Origin: Actinomycetota bacterium
GTDB taxonomy: Bacteria; Actinomycetota; Actinomycetes; S36-B12
Assembly: GCA_003506065.1 (NCBI GenBank)
Contig: DNXA01000272.1
Span: 1-5,541, forward strand
DNA length: 5,541 nt
Reading direction: 5' to 3'
The notes beneath the pieces are model-generated. The model ran no database searches. It worked only from the letters and a program-made list of their open reading frames with translations, and was not told the DNA's origin. How positions within the stretch are numbered: position 1 is the stretch's first letter; each line of letters begins with the position of its first letter. The position numbers and the translations under genes were made by a program. This document shows positions 1-5,364 of the stretch, piece after piece.

Positions 1-1630
1 AGCGCAGACTCAAGTACTTCTGCATATCTGCCAAAGTGGCCGCATCGAGCGATTCATCGTCAGCCTTGCCGGCAATCAATTCGTGCAGGATGCCCATGGC
101 AACTTTCTTTCCCAATTCAACGCCCCATTGATCAAATGAGTTGATCCCCCAGATCGCGCCTTGTACGAAGACGCTGTGCTCGTACAAGGCAATGAGTGCG
201 CCGAGGGTGAAGGGATTCAATTCACGAGTAATGAACACCGTCGTTGGGCGATTGCCTGGCATCACCTTGTGGGGCACGAGCTCAGGGGCAGTGCCGTCAG
301 CAGCGACTTCTTCGGCTGTTCGCCCAAGGGAGAGAACGGAAGCCTGAGCCAAGGCATTGGCGACCAGCATGTCCTGCTGGGTACCCAGATTCATCGGTGA
401 TTGCGCAAAGACGATCAGATCGCACGCCACAGTGCCGGTTCCTTGGTGGAGCATTTGATAGAAGGAATGCTGCCCGTTGGTACCTGGCTCACCCCAGTAG
501 ATACCGCCTGTGTCGTAGGTGACCGCAGAGCCATCGCGGCGAACGCTCTTTCCATTGCTCTCCATCGTCAATTGCTGGAGGTAGGCGGGAAAGCGTGCCA
601 GGTATTGGGAATATGGAAGCACGGCAGTTGTCGGAATGGATAGGAAGTCACGATTCCAGACGGAAAGCAATCCCATCATCAACGGGAGATTCTGTTCGAA
701 TGGTGCTGACCGGAAATGCTCATCCATGGCGTGGAAGCCACTCAGCATGTTGGTGAAATTGTCAGCGCCGATGGCGATCATGGTGGAAAGACCAATCGAG
801 CTGTCCATGGAATAGCGCCCACCGACCCAGTCCCAGAACCCGTACATGTGGCCGACATCGATGCCGAACTTTGATACCTCGTCAGCATTCGTTGAGACAG
901 CGACAAAATGCTTGGCCACTGCAGCATCGCCCAATTGCGAAACCAGCCAACTGCGAGCAGCCGCCGCATTCGTCATCGTCTCTAGAGTGGTGAAGGTCTT
1001 GGAAGCGACGATGAACATGGTGGTCTCTGGTGTGAGCGCAGCAAGCACCTCGCCAATGTCACAGGGATCGACGTTGGAGACAAAATGGCAGCGAATGCCG
1101 GCGGCTCGATAGTGCTGCATGGCCACGTATGCCATGGCCGGCCCGAGATCTGAACCACCGATGCCGATGTTCACGACATCTGTGATGGCCTTGCCAGTGG
1201 CGCCCGTCCAAGCTCCAGATCGAACTTCTTCTGCTAACTGGCCCATGCGATCAAGAACGGCGTGCACTTCCGCGACGACATCAACGCCATCAACATTGAG
1301 CTTGGCATCGCGTGGCAGACGCAGTGCCGTGTGCAGTACAGCGCGATCTTCTGTCGTGTTGATATGTGTGCCGTCGAACATCGCATCGCGCAGCTCAAGC
1401 ACTCCCACTTCCGAAGCCAATTGATGCAAGGCACTGATGACATCTGCACTGACACGCTGGCGCGAGAAGTCAGCGAAGATCCCGGCTGCTTCGAAGCTGA
1501 ATGTCCGCGGGCGATCAGGGTCACCAGCGATCAAATCGCGAATTGTTCCGGCGCCGACAGAGTTGCTCAGTGTTTCAACACTCTGCCAGGCAGGACAGGT
1601 CCGTGGATCGACTGCGGGGACTTTGTTCAT
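1..1630 (-). CDS. pgi: Glucose-6-phosphate isomerase (3' end cut by window edge)
   Basis: Phosphoglucose isomerase interconverts glucose 6-phosphate and fructose 6-phosphate in the cytoplasm, linking glycolysis/gluconeogenesis with the pentose phosphate pathway. One uninterrupted minus-strand frame starts at the ATG at 1630-1628 (MNKVPAVDPRTCPAW...) and gives 543 residues before the window ends. Both family signatures are visible: DWVGGRYSMDSSIG at residues 267-280 and GAIWGINSFDQWGVELGK at 491-508. The phosphate-binding SKTFTT is at about 210-215. The expected catalytic residues are present: Arg272, Glu357 (in MESNGK), the His of LHQGT (395) and Lys508. Family members are usually about 540-560 residues, so only a few C-terminal residues and the stop are missing. 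A GGAAGG Shine-Dalgarno sequence lies 8 bases before the ATG, supporting this start. It is divergent from gnd. No frameshift or missing active-site residue was seen, so the identity is secure. Confidence 0.97.
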   Translation of the reverse strand, partial: MNKVPAVDPRTCPAWQSVETLSNSVGAGTIRDLIAGDPDRPRTFSFEAAGIFADFSRQRVSADVISALHQLASEVGVLELRDAMFDGTHINTTEDRAVLHTALRLPRDAKLNVDGVDVVAEVHAVLDRMGQLAEEVRSGAWTGATGKAITDVVNIGIGGSDLGPAMAYVAMQHYRAAGIRCHFVSNVDPCDIGEVLAALTPETTMFIVASKTFTTLETMTNAAAARSWLVSQLGDAAVAKHFVAVSTNADEVSKFGIDVGHMYGFWDWVGGRYSMDSSIGLSTMIAIGADNFTNMLSGFHAMDEHFRSAPFEQNLPLMMGLLSVWNRDFLSIPTTAVLPYSQYLARFPAYLQQLTMESNGKSVRRDGSAVTYDTGGIYWGEPGTNGQHSFYQMLHQGTGTVACDLIVFAQSPMNLGTQQDMLVANALAQASVLSLGRTAEEVAADGTAPELVPHKVMPGNRPTTVFITRELNPFTLGALIALYEHSVFVQGAIWGINSFDQWGVELGKKVAMGILHELIAGKADDESLDAATLADMQKYLSLR

Positions 1631-1631
1631 G

Positions 1632-1647
1632 AGTGGAACCTTCCACT
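1632..1647. repeat. 7+7 bp inverted repeat covering the pgi Shine-Dalgarno sequence
   Basis: AGTGGAA (1632-1638), CC, then TTCCACT (1641-1647) form a perfect inverted repeat with a 2-base centre. The complement of the pgi Shine-Dalgarno sequence (CCTTCC, 1639-1644) lies inside it. The repeat begins one base upstream of the pgi ATG. As DNA it has the shape of a dimeric-repressor operator. As pgi mRNA it could fold into a 6-bp stem with a 4-base loop that would bury the ribosome-binding site. Which of these applies, if either, cannot be told from one sequence. Confidence 0.6.
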
Positions 1648-1693
1648 AACCTCATCGAAATACGACCTCGGACAGACCGATGTCTAGTGGTTC

Positions 1694-1699
1694 AGGAGG
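1694..1699 (+). promoter_or_regulatory. Shine-Dalgarno of gnd (decides the start)
   Basis: AGGAGG ends 4 bases before the ATG at 1704. It is the strongest Shine-Dalgarno match in the window, although the spacing is on the short side. The in-frame ATG at 1680 has no comparable signal upstream and would place this AGGAGG inside the coding sequence, so 1704 is preferred as the start. Confidence 0.75.
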
Positions 1700-1703
1700 C
1701 AAC

Positions 1704-2738
1704 ATGGCAACCTCACGTCCCGTAACCCTCGGCATGGTCGGACTGGGTCGGATGGGGGCGAATCTTGTCCGTCGTGCCATGCGCGATGGACATTCATGCG
1801 TGGTGTTCGATCAATCGTCAGATTCCGTTCAGGCATTGGTTGCCGACGGTGCAACTGGCTCGAGTGATCTCGCAGATCTCGTCGCAAAACTGCCCGCACC
1901 TCGCGCTGTCTGGGTGATGGTGCCAGCAGGAAAGATCACTGAGTCAGTGGTGACCGAGCTTATTGGTCTGCTCGAGCCTGGCGATGCGCTCATCGATGGC
2001 GGCAACTCCTACTACCGCGATGACATGCATCATTCCAAGCTCTGTGCCGAAAAGGGCATTGACTTCATTGACGTGGGCACTTCAGGCGGCGTGTGGGGAC
2101 TTGAGCGCGGCTACTGCCTCATGATCGGCGGAGCTGACGCCTCAGTTGATCGACTTTCTGGACTTTGGGACACCATCGCACCCGGTTTTGAATCAGCAGA
2201 GCGCACCCCCGGGCTCTCCGGAGAGCCCACACCCGCAGAGCGTGGCTGGTTGCACTGCGGGCCCAGTGGTGCGGGCCACTTCGTGAAGATGGTCCACAAC
2301 GGAATCGAATACGGCCTGATGGCCGCATACGCCGAGGGCCTGAACATTCTCAAGAACGCGAACATCGGACACGGAACTCGCGACGCAGATGCCGAAACGG
2401 CGCCACTGTCCAACCCCGAGTACTACCAGTTCGATCTGGATATCCCGGCAATCGCTGAAGTGTGGAGACGCGGCAGCGTGGTCGGATCCTGGCTGCTTGA
2501 TCTGACAGCCCTGGCCCTGTCGAAGTCACCTGAGCTTGATGAGTTCAGCGGACGAGTCTCCGACAGCGGCGAAGGCCGATGGACGGCAATCGCCAGCATT
2601 GAAGAAGGCGTGCCAACGCCGGTGCTCACCGCCGCATTGCAGGAACGCTTCTTCTCACAGGGTCAGTCACTGTTTGCCGATCGAATCCTGAGTGCGATGC
2701 GCAAGGAATTCGGTGGGCACGATGAGAAGAAGGCCTGA
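1704..2738 (+). CDS. gnd: 6-phosphogluconate dehydrogenase, decarboxylating, short NAD-type form
   Basis: This enzyme oxidatively decarboxylates 6-phosphogluconate to ribulose 5-phosphate with reduction of a nicotinamide cofactor (oxidative pentose phosphate pathway, cytoplasm). From ATG 1704 it is 344 residues, well short of the roughly 470 of the classical long Gnd and matching the shorter family. The N-terminal Rossmann domain has GLGRMG at 13-18. The second strand ends in Asp36 (VVFDQS), the acidic residue expected when NAD rather than NADP is used. Next come DGGNSYYRDD (98-107), the substrate-binding TSGGVWGLERG (126-136), then GPSGAGHFVKMVHNGIEYG (186-204) with catalytic-type Lys195, Asn199 and Glu202. 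The conserved EVWRRGS follows at 252-258 in the helical C-terminal domain. An in-frame ATG at 1680 would add 8 residues but lacks a good ribosome-binding site. The stop TGA directly abuts the mshC stop. Enzyme identity is secure; NAD preference is inferred from Asp36. Confidence 0.95.
   Translation: MATSRPVTLGMVGLGRMGANLVRRAMRDGHSCVVFDQSSDSVQALVADGATGSSDLADLVAKLPAPRAVWVMVPAGKITESVVTELIGLLEPGDALIDGGNSYYRDDMHHSKLCAEKGIDFIDVGTSGGVWGLERGYCLMIGGADASVDRLSGLWDTIAPGFESAERTPGLSGEPTPAERGWLHCGPSGAGHFVKMVHNGIEYGLMAAYAEGLNILKNANIGHGTRDADAETAPLSNPEYYQFDLDIPAIAEVWRRGSVVGSWLLDLTALALSKSPELDEFSGRVSDSGEGRWTAIASIEEGVPTPVLTAALQERFFSQGQSLFADRILSAMRKEFGGHDEKKA
2211..2228. repeat. 18-bp perfect palindrome inside gnd
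   Basis: GGGCTCTCC / GGAGAGCCC reads identically on both strands with no spacer. It encodes Gly170-Pro175, in a loop between the Rossmann domain and the catalytic GPSGAGH segment. It may be a protein-binding site, a structured element in the mRNA, or simply chance in a loop under weak protein constraint. Confidence 0.6.
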
Positions 2739-3965
2739 CTACAGCTGAATGCCCAGCAGCGCCTGGACCGTTGCTCTCATGAGACCGGGAGCTTCAGCGT
2801 CTTCACCACTGCCGTTGATCGATGCCAACGCCCAGGCGTCGATGGCATCGATGGCTTCAGGCGTGCGGAGATCGTTGCTCAGGTGTTCGCGAACACGCTG
2901 AAGCGCGGAATCAAAGGGCAAGGCCTTGGCTTGATCTGCTGCCGCACGCCACAGGCTCAAGCGATCTTCCGCTCCTGAAAGCCCGCTTTCGGTCCAGGCC
3001 CAATCGGTGCGGTAGTGGTGCGCGAGCAAGGCCAGTCTCAGGGCCATCGGGTCGTGTCCTTGGTGGCGCAGCTGGGAGACAAATACTAGATTGCCGCGCG
3101 ACTTGCTCATCTTGTGACCCTGCCAGCCCACCATGCCTGCATGCACATAGTGCTGGGCAAAGGGAGCCAGTCCGGTCAGCACCTGCGCTTCGGCTGCCCC
3201 CATCTCATGATGAGGGAATGCCAGATCGCTGCCACCCCCCTGGACATCGATCATTGGCCCAAGGTGGTCAAGAGCGATCGCGACACACTCGATATGCCAG
3301 CCGGGTCGACCGTGCCCCAATGAGGTATTCCATGCCGGTTCGTCGGGACGAGCGTCCTGCCAAACGAGGCAGTCAAGCGGATGACGCTTGCCAGGGCGAT
3401 CAGGGTCGCCTCCGCGTTCAGCGAAGATGGCCAGCATCTCCTCGTCATCAAAATTCGCCACTGCGCCGAACAGCGGATCGGAGTGCACGGAGAAATAGAG
3501 ATCGTCATCCACGGCGTACACGCTGCCCTTGGCCTGCAATGTGGTGACATGCTCAGCGACAGATGGAATCGCCTCGACGGCACCGATGTACTGCCGCGGC
3601 GGGATCACCTGGAGATAGGACATGTCCTCGCGAAACAACGCTGTCTCGCGTTCAGCGATGGCTTGCCAGTCCTCTCCACGCTCGAGCGCCCGCTCGAGCA
3701 GAGGATCATCGATGTCGGTCACGTTCTGCACGTAGTGCACCTCATGGCCCGCATCAAGCCACATGCGGTAGACCAGATCGAAGGCAACATACGTGGCCGC
3801 GTGCCCCATGTGCGTGGCGTCATAGGGCGTGATGCCGCAGACATACATTCGCGCGACCGGGCCTGGGCTCGTGGCGCGCACCGATTGCGCGGCCGTGTCG
3901 AACAGGCTCAGCGGCAATCCCTTGCCTGGCAGTTTGGGAACCTGAGGTTGCTGCCATGACTGCAC
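2739..3965 (-). CDS. mshC: Cysteine--1D-myo-inosityl 2-amino-2-deoxy-alpha-D-glucopyranoside ligase (MshC)
   Basis: MshC joins cysteine by ATP-dependent amide formation to GlcN-Ins, the penultimate step of mycothiol synthesis. It is related to cysteinyl-tRNA synthetase. The 408-residue length fits MshC and is shorter than CysS. The N-terminus [15 protein letters not shown] followed by LFDTA is typical of MshC. The zinc and active-site region is [14 protein letters not shown] (Cys43, with the HIGH-like THMGHA at 51-56). Further zinc-ligand candidates are Cys227 (WHIEC) and His252 (FPHHE). The second nucleotide-binding motif KMSKSRGN is at 285-292. The tRNA anticodon-binding domain of CysS is absent. 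The start is GTG at 3965-3963. An AAGGTGA Shine-Dalgarno sequence lies at 3976-3970, 4 bases upstream, and the MQSW start matches relatives. It is the last gene of the minus-strand operon, 33 bp after the kinase-like gene, and converges on gnd with no spacer. No defect was seen. Confidence 0.96.
   Translation of the reverse strand: MQSWQQPQVPKLPGKGLPLSLFDTAAQSVRATSPGPVARMYVCGITPYDATHMGHAATYVAFDLVYRMWLDAGHEVHYVQNVTDIDDPLLERALERGEDWQAIAERETALFREDMSYLQVIPPRQYIGAVEAIPSVAEHVTTLQAKGSVYAVDDDLYFSVHSDPLFGAVANFDDEEMLAIFAERGGDPDRPGKRHPLDCLVWQDARPDEPAWNTSLGHGRPGWHIECVAIALDHLGPMIDVQGGGSDLAFPHHEMGAAEAQVLTGLAPFAQHYVHAGMVGWQGHKMSKSRGNLVFVSQLRHQGHDPMALRLALLAHHYRTDWAWTESGLSGAEDRLSLWRAAADQAKALPFDSALQRVREHLSNDLRTPEAIDAIDAWALASINGSGEDAEAPGLMRATVQALLGIQL
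3680..3699. repeat. 9+9 bp inverted repeat inside mshC
   Basis: GCTCGAGCG (3680-3688), CC, CGCTCGAGC (3691-3699) is a perfect inverted repeat with a 2-base centre, built from two copies of the self-complementary core GCTCGAGC. It encodes the [10 protein letters not shown] stretch (about residues 89-98), where leucine-glutamate-arginine codons recur. The repeated amino acids probably explain the DNA symmetry. Confidence 0.55.
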
Positions 3966-3983
3966 GCGGTCACCTTAGCCAGT

Positions 3984-3998
3984 GACAGGCGTCCTGTC
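3984..3998 (-). promoter_or_regulatory. Small hairpin in the leader between the kinase-like gene and mshC
   Basis: GACAGG (3984-3989), CGT, CCTGTC (3993-3998) forms a perfect 6-bp stem with a 3-base loop. On the minus strand it begins immediately after the TGA stop of the kinase-like gene and ends 7 bases before the AAGGTGA Shine-Dalgarno sequence of mshC. No T-run follows, so it is not a convincing rho-independent terminator. It may be an mRNA-processing or stability element, or have no function. Confidence 0.4.
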
Positions 3999-4781
3999 TC
4001 AGTAGAGGGGCCACGGAACCGCTGGCCAATAGGTCGGCGGCTGCGGGAATTTCCCTGTTCGCAGGAGTTCACGAAATCGTTCGGCGCAGGCTTCCAGTTC
4101 ATACGGCAGCAGCCAGGGTGACAGCGCACTTTCGAGGGTGTCCCACTGCGCAAAGGCCAGATCGACGTCAACCAGGAAGTCATCAGGCACCGCTTGGCCT
4201 GACCAGCCCCAGAGCACCGTTCGCAACTTGGGCTCGTCATTGAACGTGAGTCCGTGATCAATGCCCCAGAGCTTGTGCTGCTCGTCGATCAACAGGTGTC
4301 CGGCCTTGCGATCGGCATTGTTCATGAGCACATCGAGCACTGCCATCTGCTGCAGATCGGCGCGGTCTGCATGGACAAGGTGCACGGCATCCCCGTACTG
4401 GCTCTCCCCCGTCAGCACGTGCCGCCACCCCTCTCGCACGACTCGCGACGTCACCACATCCACCAAGGCTTCGGTCTCTGCCTCATCAATCCACAACTGG
4501 CACATGCCAGCACCGTGCGGCCCGAAGTCCCGCCAGACCGTGACGGGGATCAGATCCCAGCCGAGCAGAAGGTTGAGCTCGTATGCGGCCACTTCACGGG
4601 CCGCGAGGGTCCCCTCGGGGAAATCCCAAAGCGGGCGCTCACCGCGGACCGGCTTGTAGACGCACTTCAGTTCGAGCCCAGAATCGTCGGTGACCGTGCA
4701 GAACAGGCTTGCATTGGATGCCCCTGCCAGGCGCCCGTGAATTTCGAGCTCCCCTAGCGTGAGGCTTTCCTGGACGAGCAT
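3999..4781 (-). CDS. SCO1664-family PI3/4-kinase-like protein
   Basis: A protein of 260 residues matching the actinobacterial SCO1664 family (TIGR03843 from memory), distantly like phosphatidylinositol 3-/4-kinases. Its substrate is not known to me. Visible kinase-like landmarks: an N-lobe nucleotide-binding segment GRLAGASNASLFC (16-28); Lys43 in VYKP as the ATP-contacting lysine; Glu63 in AAREVAAYEL; a catalytic-loop-like DVLMNNADRKAGHLL (150-164) with Asp157; and a metal-binding IDHGLTFN (174-181) with Asp175. The C-terminus is rich in Pro and Trp. No signal peptide or membrane segment is apparent. The ATG at 4781-4779 overlaps the TAA of the upstream DUF3090 gene (TAATG), which implies translational coupling. 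A longer in-frame start at 4859 would add 26 residues encoded entirely within the DUF3090 gene and without family-like sequence, so it is rejected. Family membership is firm; kinase activity is inferred. Confidence 0.9.
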   Translation of the reverse strand: MLVQESLTLGELEIHGRLAGASNASLFCTVTDDSGLELKCVYKPVRGERPLWDFPEGTLAAREVAAYELNLLLGWDLIPVTVWRDFGPHGAGMCQLWIDEAETEALVDVVTSRVVREGWRHVLTGESQYGDAVHLVHADRADLQQMAVLDVLMNNADRKAGHLLIDEQHKLWGIDHGLTFNDEPKLRTVLWGWSGQAVPDDFLVDVDLAFAQWDTLESALSPWLLPYELEACAERFRELLRTGKFPQPPTYWPAVPWPLY

Positions 4782-5317
4782 TAGGGCTGTCGCCGATAAC
4801 CGTTGGCTCGCGGGCAGACATGCCCATTGGGGTCCAGAGGCTGACTGCAGAATGGGCACGCAGGCCGGCCGGAGGCGACCATCGTTCGTGCCCTTTGCAT
4901 GAATGCGCGCACTTGATCCGACGTCAGACGCACGCGAAGGGTGTCCACCCCCTCCTCGTCATCCTCTCCCATTTCTGGGACTTCTTCCTCAGTGACGGCA
5001 TAGGCCTCGATCACCATCTTCTTGACGTCGTCATCCCAGCCAAGTGCCATCGTGCCGACCCGGAACTCCTCGAAGATCGGCAGTTCCAATGGCTTGTCGT
5101 CCACGACTGATGGGACGGGCATATTGGTGCCGTGCACGACCGAGAGGATCTGCTCCATCCGATCAGCAAGGGCGGCAACCTGCTGTTTTTCCAGCACAAC
5201 GCTGACCACACGGTTTCCGGTGCGTGCCTGAAGGAAGAAGGTGCGCTCTCCTGGCATGCCGACTGTGCCGACAACGAATCTCTCCGGATCCTCGAAGTCG
5301 AACAGTTGACGGGTCAC
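4781..5317 (-). CDS. DUF3090 family protein with C-terminal CxxC / HxC motif
   Basis: A protein of 178 residues of the DUF3090 family (TIGR03847 from memory), common in Actinobacteria and of unknown function. The family-like N-terminus is TRQLFDFEDPERFVVGTVG, followed by ERTFFLQAR (24-32), a pattern conserved in relatives. An acidic low-complexity stretch lies at about 110-122 (EEEVPEMGEDDEE). The C-terminus has CPFC (154-157) and GHVCPRANGYRR (165-176), so Cys154, Cys157, His166 and Cys168 could form a small zinc site. No signal peptide or membrane helix is apparent. The start is GTG at 5317-5315, chosen because it gives the family N-terminus; no strong Shine-Dalgarno sequence was found upstream. 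It lies 35 bp after the phosphatase gene and overlaps the kinase-like gene by one base, so it is very likely in the same operon. Identity as DUF3090 is firm; molecular role is unknown. Confidence 0.9.
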   Translation of the reverse strand: MTRQLFDFEDPERFVVGTVGMPGERTFFLQARTGNRVVSVVLEKQQVAALADRMEQILSVVHGTNMPVPSVVDDKPLELPIFEEFRVGTMALGWDDDVKKMVIEAYAVTEEEVPEMGEDDEEGVDTLRVRLTSDQVRAFMQRARTMVASGRPACPFCSQPLDPNGHVCPRANGYRRQP

Positions 5318-5346
5318 CGTTTGAGCCTATCTGCCGCTTGCCTGAT

Positions 5347-5364
5347 GGCGCCTTAGCCGGCGCC
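5347..5364. repeat. GGCGCC inverted repeat around the phosphatase stop codon
   Basis: GGCGCC (5347-5352) and GGCGCC (5359-5364) flank a 6-base loop that contains the TAA stop of the phosphatase gene. Each arm is itself self-complementary. The sequence partly encodes the conserved Gly/Ala-rich C-terminal tail, which limits how much regulatory meaning can be read into it. No T-run follows on the minus strand. Confidence 0.35.

Larger units (their letters stand above)
1631..1703. promoter_or_regulatory. Divergent pgi/gnd intergenic control region
   Basis: These 73 bp separate the pgi and gnd start codons, so any promoters dedicated to the two genes must lie here or reach into the coding regions. 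For gnd, TTGTTC (1623-1628), an 18-base spacer and TAACCT (1647-1652) form a weak -35/-10-like pair that fits the actinobacterial TAnnnT -10 form. For pgi on the minus strand, TAGACA followed about 18 bases later by TATTTC is a poorer candidate. These motif matches are weak by eye and could be chance; the divergent arrangement itself is certain. The region also contains an inverted repeat (1632-1647) and the Shine-Dalgarno sequences of both genes. Confidence 0.5.

Noticed and set aside
141..1687. Several short plus-strand frames across 141-1687, including 1262-1687
   Set aside because: They all lie opposite pgi, whose minus-strand frame is continuous and carries all family motifs.
1680..1703. 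ATG at 1680 as start of gnd
   Set aside because: No good ribosome-binding site precedes it, and the strong AGGAGG lies inside this extension just before the ATG at 1704.
2822..3959. Long plus-strand open frames opposite mshC (2822-3547, 3381-3959)
   Set aside because: They are antisense to a confidently identified mshC, their translations are rich in Arg/Pro/Ser/His with no recognisable domain, and they are expected by-products of G+C-rich codon use.
2739..3965. Annotation of the 408-residue ligase as cysteinyl-tRNA synthetase
   Set aside because: It is shorter than CysS, lacks the C-terminal tRNA-binding region, and has the MshC-type N-terminus (MQSW...LPGKG...LFDTA).
4254..4757. Plus-strand open frames opposite the kinase-like gene (4254-4757 and 4261-4659)
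   Set aside because: Antisense to a family-matched gene, with no recognisable domain and no convincing ribosome-binding site.
4782..4859. Upstream ATG at 4859 as start of the kinase-like protein
   Set aside because: It would overlap the DUF3090 gene by 79 bases and add a non-family-like leader, whereas the 4781 ATG gives a TAATG junction and the expected N-terminus.
3973..5358. Shared CCTTAGCC at 3973-3980 and 5351-5358 as a regulatory repeat in the operon
   Set aside because: Only 8 bases. One copy includes the phosphatase stop codon and the other overlaps the mshC Shine-Dalgarno region, so chance is sufficient.
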